A DNA stretch of 64,000 bases, from contig CM074135.1 in assembly GCA_037178625.1 (NCBI GenBank), positions 1,242,001-1,306,000 on the forward strand, given 5' to 3'. Positions 1 to 10,789 of the stretch are shown one piece after another. The DNA comes from Skeletonema tropicum. Its lineage: Eukaryota; Bacillariophyta; Thalassiosirophyceae; Thalassiosirales; Thalassiosiraceae. Made by a program: the position numbers and the translations under genes. Numbering within the stretch: the stretch's first letter is position 1; each line of letters starts with the position of its first letter. The notes beneath the pieces were generated by a model, which worked only from the letters and a program-made list of their open reading frames with translations, had not been told where the DNA came from and searched no databases.

Positions 1-2
1 AC

Positions 3-812
3 GGGGAGGTCCTCGTCCAACTTGCCTCATATCGTGTTATCCGGCCTGATGCTAGATTGTATGAAGTGAAAGCCTATTTACACAACAGATTTCCAAACAT
101 TGAACCATACTCTGATTCACAGATCAGTCGGGCAGAGAATCGACTTGGTCTCTCGAGAAAAGCTGCGTCATCAACATCGCAAGAGGCCTACACGCGTAAA
201 AATCTACTCAAGCGGAAAATGTATTGGGAACGTCCTTATCCCCTTGGAATTGCGGGAGAAACTACCGCCAATATCATTGACATTGATGAGGCTCGCTTCA
301 AACTGGAGTCGACGGACCGCTCTTACGGAAAGGTGGCCTGAGAGTTCCGATGCAATTTAAGAGGAAGCTACAAAAAGGGAGATCCCGGAACCAATTTAAT
401 TATGGCAATATCTGGAGACACGAACAATCCTGTATCATTCCATCGGCAGTACTCTGCAGGAGGGACTGATCTATTCCGATTCTACACCTTCATGAGTGAA
501 TTGATCCAATTTCTCAATCATAACTACCCTGGCCGGAGTTTCCTCTTTACTATGGACAATCTCAACATCCACAGGCACTTCATTGTTCTAGAACTAATAA
601 AAGAAGCTGGGCACCGGATAGTGTTCAGGGCGCCTTATTGGAGTTGTGATGGAGCTATTGAGTATGTGTTCAATACCATTCATACCTATCTTGAAATGAA
701 TGATGAAAAGATGGAGGATGTGAATGCGTTGGAAAATAGAATAAATCTCATCATTGGTAGTTTGGAATCCTTCAGAAGATACTTTTTGCATGTTGGTTTC
801 CTAGATAACTAA
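3..812 (+). pseudogene. Tc1/mariner (IS630-like) DDE transposase, 5' end outside window, one in-frame stop
   Basis: The frame is open from base 3 and runs to a TAA at 810-812, interrupted once by TGA at 339-341. The first part has a helix-turn-helix-like segment and then a DIDEARFKL stretch that fits the first catalytic Asp of a DDE_3 domain. After the stop the same frame continues through an ISGD motif, a TMDNLNIH motif (second Asp) and an APYWSCDGAIEYVF stretch. The last resembles the family's PPYSPDLNPIE..F region. The two halves share one frame, so a single nonsense change, not a frameshift, breaks the gene. The stop could be a former CGA Arg codon. The 5' part lies off the window. It converges on the ORF at 883-3201, which may belong to the same element. 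The family call is by motif; the exact subfamily is not certain. Confidence 0.8.
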
Positions 813-882
813 GGAGATGATCAATCGAAATGTGTAAAAATATATGAACTAAGTTTATAAAAACTACTGCAATGAATGAATG

Positions 883-3201
883 CTACTTCTTCTTTTGCAT
901 TGCTTTATGAACGTTGGTAATGTGTTTTGCTACATCTGTAGAAGTCATCTCTCCGGCTTTGCGCTTGTTGTGCGCGAGTTTGGCAAAGCTGGTCATGTTC
1001 GGATTGTAGGGCTTGGTGGTCAGTGCTTCTGCAGCACCTACGGCTGCATGAAATTCATCAGGGTCGCTACCACCATCCAATTCAAAAGCGTAAGTTTGTA
1101 CACATTCACGAGTATCTTTTACGTGCTCAGGAGATGATACATCATCCTCTGGTGTTTTGAATTGTCCAGGTTCAGAGTGCTGGTTGAAACTGCTTCGTGC
1201 GAATGAGATGCCACTATCAAAAGAATGGTTTGACGCATAGAAATGAGGATTCAAAACCTCATTCATGTGACTACCGGATAACCCCACGCTATACTGCATA
1301 GGCGTAGTCTGCTGCTGCAACGATTGCATCATGTGATCAGAACTGGAATGGACGGTCGTGATGCCACCTGCACCTGTCCGATTTTGCGAGTCAGCGCCTT
1401 CTAGACGAGTGTTCCTAGCGCGTGCGGTTGCTGCTCGAGGACCACCACCACCGTGGTTGCGCATGTTAGTATTAGTAACATTGGAATAAGCAGGGCCGCG
1501 TGGATTATCTGCTTGGGTGACAACCGTTTGAAAGAAGTTTTGAGCATTCTGAGGCGGAGGATTGTGCACAATATAATGAGCCTGGCTGTTTTGCCCCGCT
1601 CTAGTTGCTATGGCATCAACTTCGTCTGTTACCAACTCAATTTCTCCATTTTCTTTCAAAGCATTGAGAGACGCCGCAACATGATCTCGATGAGTCTTTC
1701 CAAACGCAGCAGCCTGATCCAAAAACTTATTCGCTGCAGCCCTTTCGTCATCCTTGGTGTCAGACCTGAGTTTCTGCATCTCATAGTAGCGCATGATCTC
1801 ATCATGGTTGATGTCATCAAAAACAAATTGACAACTACATTTGCAAGCTGGGCACTCTCCAAGTGGATACTGCTTGCCATCAATTTTACAACCAAAACGG
1901 CACTCTTGACCCCCGTAGGCTGAAGAAGCGTAATTTTGCGAACAATGGCAGTGGATCAACTGTTTGTTGCGCACCGGATTGGTGACTTTGTTGACTGCTT
2001 TGCCATTGCTATCAACAAGAGCATCGACACGATCCCCAGATTGATATTCATCCAAATGCTTTCTATCCTCGACGAATTTCTTCGTGTTTGCGATGTTCTT
2101 CTTCTTATTTTCGTCACAATCAGGTTCCTTGTCACACGAGTCATGGCCGCATTTAGGGCAGTCTCTGTCGTACTTCTTTCCTCCGTCCAAACAATACTCT
2201 CTTCTCATCTTTTGAGATGAGAGCTTTATGCTCTTCCCAATCTTGTCACCATTCGACTCACTCACATTCTCTGCCTCTGCCTTGCAGTATCTATGCGCTG
2301 CTTCTAGAATCCCAATGAAGGCGCTAATTTCTTTCTTGACACGTATGTTGAGGTTGTCGTCGTTGTATTGAAGAAGTTCCGAGAGGAAACTCCATGCATC
2401 CGCCATGACCGAAGACACTCTTGACTTGTTCGTCCTAGCTGCAATTTTTTTCTCGGGAATTGTCGTGAGCGCAATTTTTTTCAGCCTTCCTGAAGAGTCG
2501 CACGCTTCTGCAGCTTTCACAAGTGATGCTTTGTTCCCAATAACTTTGTTCATTTCATTTATGAGCATAGCTTTGTCTTGCGTCGAAGTTGAATCGCCTA
2601 CCTTTGTCCCAAGCCTCTTCCCAATAGCAGCCTGTAGCACCGGAGATAGGTGACTAATATTCTCGTTGGCGGCGGAAGATGGTACCGTAATGACATTAGG
2701 CGGAGGATCAGATGTTTTTGGTGTAGGTGTAGTTGTGTCATGAAATATATCCTTTGGGGTCTCATCTGAAGCGGACTCTAAGTCGGCTCCTTCTCGTTCT
2801 CGCATAGCCCGCAGCATCCTTCTACCTTCTTTTGAGCAAACCATTGGCTTTCCATTGAGTTTGGGCCCAGAGGAATCGTCGGACGAATAGTATGAAGGCT
2901 TAGTAGATGAAGGCTTAGTGGGTGAAGACGACGATATCGACAAAATTTCATTGTCCTTTGATGATTTATTAGTTTTGATAGCACTAGGCAACGGCGGCGG
3001 CTCGCTACCTCAATGATACCGCATACCATTGGATCCCCCTGCAAGGCGACGATCCTTTTGCCTGCTCTTGAGTGGGGCGGCCTCCTTCGAACTAGAACGT
3101 GGTGGTGTCTTCGCCCTAGTTCAGGTGGTTACTTTTTGATGTTGTGGTGGCACGAGTTGAGTTTCTACGGGGCTTCTACTATTCCTACGTAGGATTGTCA
3201 T
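883..3201 (-). pseudogene. Cys-rich transposon-associated ORF with two in-frame TGA codons
   Basis: Reading on the minus strand from an ATG at 3201, one frame stays open to 883 except for TGA at 3123-3121 and TGA at 3012-3010. Below the second stop 702 codons are uninterrupted. The N-terminal third is low complexity, rich in Ser, Lys and Pro. The centre has two clusters of Cys and His (a CPKCGHDSCDKEPDC-type cluster near residue 280 of the 702 and a longer CHCSQN...CRFGC...CPACKCSC cluster near 350-385) that look like zinc-binding knuckles. The C-terminal third is Gln/Asn-rich and ends in basic residues. I do not recognise the family. It ends 70 bp from the transposase end in convergent orientation, which suggests an accessory protein of the same transposon. 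An alternative is an unrelated host gene whose start lies after the second stop. Confidence 0.55.
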
Positions 3202-3314
3202 TTTGACAAAAATGACGGCATAAATGCTGCACAGGGCGTCACAAATGCTGTACCGATTGACAAAAACAGTTGTTACGGAAAATGTAGTACATAATATAAA
3301 AATATTAAACCACC

Positions 3315-6300
3315 ATGGACGATATTGATGTCGATGACTTCTTCAACCTCGACCTCGACCTGGAATCAATATTCGAGGAGGGTTCTGTTTGGGATGAGCT
3401 CGAACTCACCAGCTCTTCAGCAGCAGATCACGTGGGCTCTGCTTCTTCAGCTCCAGAATTGACCGGTGTCGACACGAGTCACAACGCCGATGGTGGCGGC
3501 GTTCCATCACGATCAACTCAGCCACTGTTAGCAGCAGCCCCGCAGCGGACCGGTCTAATCAATGGACCCGAACTTGTTTCTGTATCAATTGGCACGTCAG
3601 TATATCGGTCTCAGGATACGGGCATCAAGGTCATTCACCAAAGTGCATCAACTTCGAACGTTCCGCACACGATACAGAAATTGCTACATGAAGAAACTGT
3701 CTCCAAACGATTACGAAACCAATGCAACAACCACCGTCAAGTACTTCAAGTCGGCAGCTTCAACGGCAGTCCGGCTCTCTACTTCAAGTGGGAGAACGGA
3801 ATCACCTGCAAAGAATGGCTCGACAAGGTGCAGCAGATCCACCCCCATTTAGTCGGATTCAATGTGCGCCTCCGTGCCGCAATGGCCATTGCCCAAACAT
3901 TGAGCCAATTCCATCAATGTTCCGTGGCGTATAATTCTCTATCATCCGAAAATATCGTCTTGACACCACTGGAGGGAGATTATGTTGCCAAGTTCATTGA
4001 CCTGTCAGAAGCTGTGATATGTAATGATGAGCAGACGTTTAAGGAGATGATGGCCTCGGACTTGACTAGTTTGGGATTAATTTTTGACCAGTTGTTCAAG
4101 GAATACAGCGAAGGGGGAGGAGGGGAGAGGTGTTTCGCTTCCGCTGGAGGAGGGGGGTCAATAATAAGTGATAGGACGAGTTAGCATGGAGGACGGAGAA
4201 GATCATGATCGTAATGTGAGGAAGCGGGGGAAGCAGCGCACACCCGGTGAAGGTCTTCCTCTCTATTTGGGAGCAATGATAGCCACACTTCTCATCAGTG
4301 GGGATGACAATGATTCTTCACAGTTGCGCTATAAGTCTGTCAACGATGTGTATGAAGATTTGAAGGCAATGGCAGCACAAGATGTAAGCCTTCATCGAAG
4401 CAGTCTGCGAGATGAATGTGATAACGACGGTTTCTTTCAAGGCCGTTTGAAGTTTCCTAAGGATTTGTTCTATGGAAGGCAAGTGCAAATGTCAATGATT
4501 TTGCATCTGCTGCAGTCATCAACTATGCTTGGCGATCAGCCATTGATGGCTCTCATTGCCGGGTATCCTGGAACTGGGTGAGTTAAATGAAATGTGACCG
4601 TCTTGTAACAGCTTTCAATTCTCATCTCTGACATCCACCGCTGTTCAACTTATTTTGCAGGAAATCTACCCTCGTCAACCAAATCAAAAAGCCTCTAGCG
4701 GATAAGAATGGATTCTTCATTGAAGGGAAATTTGATGTTTCTGCTCGTCCTGATAAAGTATTAGCATCCGCACTTGACTCGTTCTTTGCTAATATCAATG
4801 CATCAAATGCTGGAGAGAATACGTACATGTCAATGCGATGGCGCATCAACGATGCGGTAGGATCGGGTGTCAGCTGCTTATTTGACATCATTCCAAGCCT
4901 ACGAAAATTTATGAATGATAGCTCTGAAGTGGATAGGACTGAAGGGAGGAAAATGGGTGGCAATTTGATGGGTCAGAGATTGAAGTATATGTTTTGCAAG
5001 CTCATTAGATCCATTTCGTGCCGTTCTCGACCATTGGTACTCGTACTTGACGATCTGCAGGTGAGTACCTTTGTAGTTTTCTCTGGTTTCTTTGGTTTCA
5101 AACATGAATTTGCTGACGTTATATTATTGAACATACTTCCATTTCAGTGGGCTGACAAGATGACCCTTGGTGTAATCAGGATGCTCATGACAGATCCTGA
5201 TATTCATTCCTTCTTGTTCCTTGGTTGTTACCGAGAGAACGAAGTGAATGAGTCACATATTCTGTCAACAAGTCTGAATGATATTCGAGACCAGGGTATC
5301 AATTTCATGACAATCAAAGTCGGTGCAATAGAAAAGGAATCTGTTAATGCTTTGATCAGTGATGTTTTGTGCTTGCCACCAACTCTCTGCCAACCATTGT
5401 AAGTTGAAGAAAAGAGCTAGAATGGCCACATCCTGGTATCGGCTTCGTTTTGCTCATTGCTATTTTTGTCACTTCCCTGCCTTTTCTTTTAGGTCAAACG
5501 TTGTTTATCAAAAGACTGGCGGCATCATAATGTTCGTCCAAAGATTGTTGACTTCGCTAAATGATGAAGGTTTAGTTTGGTACAGCTACAGTTCCAATCG
5601 ATGGATGTTTGATGTACAAAAGATTGAACAGAAAGAGATGTCTGAAGATGTCGTCAAGCACATGACAGAGCATATGAGTCGACTTCCTAAAAAAATGCAG
5701 ACGGGTCTCAAGCTCTGCGCTTGTCTTGGCCCGCAGTTCGACGCAGCCATTGTAGAAAAGATACAAAAGGGTGCCAACACTGGCGACAATTTCTTGGAAT
5801 CTTGTGTTGATGATGGATTCCTACAAACCAAAGAAGACTCGGGTTATTATACTTGGGCGCATGATCAAGTACAACAGGCAGCATATGAGTTGATACCTCT
5901 GCAGCAGAGGGAAAAGTTCCACTTGCTGATCGGTTCTAGATTATTCCTGAGCACATCTTCCTCTGAAATTGATAAGTTCATCTTTTATATTGTTGACAAT
6001 ATGAACAGAGGTTTGACTTTAGTTGACAATCCCTATCAAAAATATGAAATGGCAGAACTAAATTTGAGAGCAGGCGAGAAAATACTTGAACGGCACAGCT
6101 TTCAGTCTTCTGTCAAGTATCTCATGACTGGAATAGCGCTTCTTGACAATGATTCGTGGGAAAAGAAGTACGGTTTGACTATTCGTTTACATGATGCAGG
6201 TTAGTTTCGTCTCTACACATTTGATCATTTTCATGTGCTTCATTGTTCTAAGCCTGTTTTCAAATGTTTCATATCAATAGCTTCTGAAGCTCTATGCGCG

Positions 6301-8061
6301 ACTGGCGAATTTACGAAGCTCGCAGCTTTGGCTGAAAATCCATTGACTTTCGCACGCTGTTTTCAGGATAAGTTGAATATTTACAACAATCTCGTCCGTG
6401 CATTGTCATCATCGGGTGAAAACGAAGAGTGCATTGCTACGTGTGTTAGTGTTCTCTCACAATTGGGACAGTTCCTGCCGACACAAATCACTCCGGACAT
6501 CCTTCGGGAGGAGGTTGCACAAGTAAAACAAGCATTGATTGGACATTCAAGACAAGAGCTGTTATCATTACCTGTGATGGCTGAGTCAAAGAAGTTGACC
6601 GCGATGAGGTTCCTGAATCATATGCTGATAGCTACATATTCGTGTAACGCACCGTTGAATTTGATAGTCGTCTTTCGGATGGTGAGAATGACCGTGGATT
6701 TTGGTGTGTGTGATATTTCTGCAATTGCTTTTGCATGCTATGGGGCATGGTTGGCTTCGAGTCCAAACGACGAATATGACGGGGCGTTTACTATGGGGCG
6801 TGTGGCCTCAGATTTGATGAAGAAACTATGTGGTGAAGAAGCTGAAATCCTACCACGTATATATCTTCTGATCTATGGCATGATCAACATTTATAAAGAG
6901 TGAGTCAGCAGAGCAATGAATTGTTGGTAACGCTGAAAAATGTATCCTGACTTCCTTCTTTTCTCTACTCACAGGCCATGGCAAGCCTCGTTGTGCAAGT
7001 ATTCTGAAGCATTCGAAGCGGGAATGACATTGGGAGATACTGAGTATGCTCTGTCAAATATGACCATGTACTTGATTATGTCTCAATTTGCCTGCGGTTC
7101 CAACTTGAAGGAGACAAGTCAAATTGCACATAAGTTCGTTCAGCGAGCATTGCAGTAAGTGCTTCCTGTCCTTCTCGCACATGGGTCTTTCACATATCTC
7201 ACAGTACCTGATTTGTCACTCTATCTATTATTACTTTAGGTACCAACATCAATCATCGGCTAGGGTGTTTGCAATTTCGGAGCAAATGGCTTATGATTTG
7301 ATGGGAACAAATAACAACGCATATGAGACTTTGTCTGTTTTGGATGAAGAAGCTTTGATTAATTTTTTTAACCGGAACAAGTTGGTTAATATGGAACGAA
7401 ATCTATACCAAAAGATAAAATATGTCTCATATTTTTGCGGTGATATGGATACCGCCGCGAAGCACTATGACCTACAGGAGCTGAACGTAAATAGCTCGGG
7501 AGTGCAAGCTTCAACTGGTGAGTTCGATTTATGTATCGGTGTTTGAACTTAGCTTTGCTTTACTTCCTTCTGACTGACTGCATGTGGTTTCCAAAACAAC
7601 ACACAGGCCGAACGGGTTTCTTTTTCGTATCCACATTCATTGATGGCCTAATTGGTCTATACTTCGCGCGAAAACATCAAGATGACGAAGCGAAATGGAC
7701 TCGTGTAGGTGAAAATGCTTTAGAAATCATGAAGAAATGGACAAACAGCTCATCCTGGAATTTTTCAAACAAGCTATATCTTCTACAGGCAGAATACTTC
7801 TTTTTGAAGAACGACGATAGAGCATATGCATGCTACAAAGCATCCATTAAGAAGGCACGTGAGCACAAGTTCAATCACGAAGAGGGCTTGGCACATGAAA
7901 AACTCGCTACGTATCTCTTGTACAAGAACCAACATGACGAAGCGTTGCAATACTTTCAGAATGCTAAGAAATGCTATGCGATCTGGCATGCAAACGTTTT
8001 GGTGCAACGTGTTGAGAAGGCCATCACGATTTTGTCTCCATTGTGCATCGGTGGTATGTAA
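3315..8061 (+). CDS. Pseudokinase - AAA_16 ATPase - helical repeat signalling protein, nine exons
   Basis: Nine exons join in phase: 3315-4129, 4185-4577, 4661-5060, 5148-5398, 5493-6199, 6281-6899, 6975-7154, 7240-7517 and 7607-8061, giving 1365 aa. Residues about 85-260 resemble a protein kinase fold, but the catalytic loop reads YNSLSSEN where HRDxxxxN is expected, so the catalytic Asp is missing; a DLS triplet replaces DFG. Near residue 400 a GYPGTGKS P-loop, restored exactly by splicing, starts an AAA_16 domain. Walker B is LVLDDLQWAD. A WAHDQVQQAAYELI segment and long helical repeats follow. This order is known from bacterial multi-sensor Ser/Thr and histidine kinases, but the GAF and histidine kinase parts are absent. 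The ATG has a good context (accATGG). The first intron (55 nt) is short and the least certain; a frameshift is the alternative. Probably a cytosolic scaffold or STAND-type switch; the ligand is unknown. Confidence 0.85.
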
Positions 8062-8149
8062 CAGACATTTTTAGGATATATAAGTACTTATTGTAATTTT
8101 AGAAGGTTAGGTTAATAATTCAAAGTGAACTACTGAATGCGGATACAGT

Positions 8150-9013
8150 TCACAATTCTTCGTGCCCTGGATCCCCAATGAATTCTTGAATACTGACAAA
8201 ACCGTCCCCATTGGCGTCACTCTCGTCCCAAAATTCTTCACTCATCTTCTCGCCCAACGCCTCAAATGCAGCAGCAAGTTCTTCCTTACTTATTTTCCCG
8301 TCACCGTCTGAATCCATCTGCTGAAACAGTGTAGCAACTTGCTCAAAAGGATCCTGTTCTTGTGTCTGTTGTGTCTGTCGCGGTGGAGGAGGGCCCTCAG
8401 AGCCTTTTGGTCCGGTAAATTCTTCCCATGATACATAACCATCACCATCAGTGTCTTCGGCTTCGAATAGCGCATCTATATCAATATTTTGGTCCTTACT
8501 GTCAAAATAATGCTTTGCCTCACTTCTGGATATTTTCCAATCTTTGTTGGAGTCGATATGTTTAAAGTCGTTAGGCACTGGAGGTTGAATGTCAATAATC
8601 TCGACTTCATATCGAAGTATTGTATCTTTCGTGACTCCCTGCTCGGGCTTCCCAATGTGCCCATAAGCTCTTGAGGGAGGGATCACAATGTTTGCCTTGG
8701 AATGTTTGCACAAACCGATCAGCCCTTGATCGAGGCCCGAAATGACTTTGCCCTGTCCCACAGGAAAGCTGGGCGCAACACCCAAATCATGTGATGATTC
8801 TATCCTTCTCCCTGTGGCATTATCATATGCAGTAAAGTGAAAGGCCACCGAACAATCGTTTTGTACCTTCATTGGCTTTTTCTCCGCGTCAAAATCTGGG
8901 CATGATTTGGGTCCTTCGTATACCGTCACCTTGATTTCTTCGGCGCCAAGCGTGAGCGTGAGTGTTGCTGCCCACGTGAGGGCAATGGTGACGAGGAACT
9001 GTCGAATTGGCAT
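8150..9013 (-). CDS. ER-lumen FKBP-type peptidyl-prolyl isomerase with four EF-hands and HEEL tail
   Basis: A single exon of 287 aa. Residues 1-23 are a hydrophobic signal peptide. Residues about 48-142 form an FKBP domain (GxxxPSFPVGQGKVISGLDQGL segment, later IPPSRAYG), which catalyses prolyl cis-trans isomerisation. Four canonical EF-hand loops follow at residues about 154-165, 187-198, 234-245 and 266-277, each starting with Asp and ending with Glu; the first is the least regular. The last four residues, HEEL, are a KDEL-type retrieval signal. The domain order (signal, FKBP, EF-hands, retrieval signal) is that of animal FKBP7/FKBP14, which have only two EF-hands. It should act in calcium-sensitive folding of secreted proteins. 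It lies head-to-head with the gene starting at 9337, with about 320 bp between the two start codons. Confidence 0.95.
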   Translation of the reverse strand: MPIRQFLVTIALTWAATLTLTLGAEEIKVTVYEGPKSCPDFDAEKKPMKVQNDCSVAFHFTAYDNATGRRIESSHDLGVAPSFPVGQGKVISGLDQGLIGLCKHSKANIVIPPSRAYGHIGKPEQGVTKDTILRYEVEIIDIQPPVPNDFKHIDSNKDWKISRSEAKHYFDSKDQNIDIDALFEAEDTDGDGYVSWEEFTGPKGSEGPPPPRQTQQTQEQDPFEQVATLFQQMDSDGDGKISKEELAAAFEALGEKMSEEFWDESDANGDGFVSIQEFIGDPGHEEL

Positions 9014-9336
9014 GGTTAGAGAAGATTTCGATTATGATGCTGTGTCTGTGTGAAGAGTGATGATGGTGTGTGATCTACCTCAGTGTCACGTTACTTATTG
9101 TAACGCAACATCAAAATGTCTCATAACCTGTGTCATCAGGAATCTTCCAGCTTTCTTCGAAGCTTCCTTTCGTCATTTTTTATTGGTGTTGGTTATGGTT
9201 ACTGGTGTAGATTGGTGTTGTCTTCCATTAGTTTAGTCTATCGTCCTCGCAGGCTGGAGCTGAATCATCAGCAGGACAGAGAGCAGCGGCACCTTGGCTA
9301 CCAATATTCTTTACTGCCCCAGGCTGCACTGTCACC

Positions 9337-10502
9337 ATGGTCGTTGGCTCTTCCAATCCTCCGTTACAGGTTGTACTTGGTTCACTATCCTCTAACACAA
9401 TTTCGAAAGAATGTGGGGCAGCTTCTCGAGACAATTCCACTGCTTACATTCTTGGAACGTCTGCATCTGGTTTGAAGTTAAAAATAGATGGCCGAGTGCC
9501 CATGGAAGATAGGAAGGCACCTCTGTCTCAATTCCGTCCTAAATCTTTGCTGCTCAGTGTAAGTTTACCGTCGTGTACACACCGTCATTACTTATACACA
9601 TCATGTCTCAACTGTCAATATCTTACTATCAATACTATTTTCAGACCGTCCGAGTGGTAGCAATCAATATCTCCTCAACTCTGTCAACTTACTTTTCAGA
9701 TCAGCTGCAATCCGAACAAGACAATGAAAAACTCGTTGATGATGGTGAAATTACTCCCTACGAAGCGGATGAAATGAATGAGGAATGGGAAAGTCGCGAG
9801 TGGCAAAAAAGAATGGATGTATTACCCAGCAAAATCGGATATGCATTATTAAGATTTCATACATGCACGATATTGATGAGATTCTATGAATTTATTGCTG
9901 GGAGGTATATCTTGTGTGTGGATGGCAATGCACGTTTGGAAGGTGGCAGTATTCCGGGGAGAGACAACTCAACTTATGAGCATTCTGTCGATGTCATGGA
10001 TAAGCTCACACGTGATCCATTCCAAGCGTCGTTGCGCACTTCACAAATACTACACAATCAAGAGCATTCACCGGGGAAAGTTATCTCTTCTGATGGAAAA
10101 GAAACGTCCACGTCAAGTGAACTTTATAAACAAATGTATACGACGTGTGTGTGGGCCAACATAATTCCATTTCTGGCGGAACTGACAGTGCAGCATGGGG
10201 TGTTGTTGTATGGATACGGGGTGTATTACATGGAAAAGAAGAGGAGACGAAAAGAGAGAGAAATGAGTAATAGTGATAGTGAAGAACAATGCAATGATGA
10301 GCAGGACGAAGCAGAACCTGTGGATGAATCGGCGTATGCACTTTCAATACTATTCCGATCATGTCACTTGACATTCTCGCGAGGTGTGAGTTTAATTGCA
10401 GCATCTGTTGGAGGCGCTGTTGGAAGTGTCATCTATCCCGGTTGGGGTGTCGTTCTCGGTATTCAGATTGGAGATACGTCAGTGGGCGCATTGCTTGACT
10501 GA
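9337..10502 (+). CDS. Conserved-looking protein of unknown function with Gly/Ala-rich C-terminus
   Basis: Two exons, 9337-9558 and 9645-10502, join in phase 0 across an 86-nt GTAAGT...TTTCAG intron to give 359 aa. The ATG at 9337 has a strong context (tcaccATGG). Exon 1 carries a stretch resembling a small beta domain. Exon 2 has an acidic/Trp-rich segment, a Cys/Trp-containing hydrophobic helix (residues about 230-265), a highly charged Lys/Arg/Glu linker and a final segment rich in Gly, Ala and Val (SRGVSLIAASVGGAVGSVIYPGWG) that looks membrane-embedded. I do not recognise the family. A decayed copy of its last ~40 codons and 3' flank lies at 14386-14556, next to an SDR gene, so the locus was part of a duplicated block. 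Confidence 0.75.
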
Positions 10503-10562
10503 CTTATTGGACTGACTTCAATTTCATTTGGTTAATAGTATTTAAAATCAGTCTGATATAAG

Positions 10563-10640
10563 TCTTCATTCCCTCGCACAAACAAGGAAGAGGAAGCAGC
10601 TTCCTTCTCACAAACAATGGTCCCAATACTGACCTGCTGG
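10563..10640 (-). pseudogene. Remnant of an SDR gene (fragment related to 15549-14527)
   Basis: Bases about 10563-10630, just after the 3' end of the 9337-10502 gene, align by eye with the antisense of the SDR gene near 15057-15115. Both have a CATTCCC.CGCAC.AA.CAAGGAA core, then GCAG.TTCCTT, then ACAAATGGT. There is a small internal duplication. It is far too short to code for a protein. With the remnant at 14386-14556 it shows that the gene pair exists twice, each copy having lost a different partner. Confidence 0.5.
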
Positions 10641-10789
10641 TACAAAAGTGAAATTTATTACAAGTTCAACTGCAAAACAGCATTTGGTCAAACTGCAATT
10701 TTTAAGACAAAGTTTCTCTACAAATGATGCTATCAAGAGCATCCACTTTACAGACCAATCAAACGACAAAATGATACAATAATGAAGTT

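Noticed and set aside
57..360. Two overlapping short ORFs (57-341 and 100-360) as separate genes
   Set aside because: 57-341 is the N-terminal part of the broken transposase; 100-360 is a shifted-frame shadow of it.
1453..1923. Plus-strand 156-codon ORF
   Set aside because: It is antisense to the Cys-rich ORF, with shadow composition and no start context.
339..3123. TGA recoded as a sense codon in this genome
   Set aside because: CLPTM1 and the 9337-10502 gene end in TGA at family- or context-consistent positions, and the in-frame TGAs occur only in transposon-like ORFs.
9116..9475. 119-aa ORF as the first exon of the unknown gene
   Set aside because: The ATG at 9337 in a different frame has a better start context and splices in phase to exon 2.
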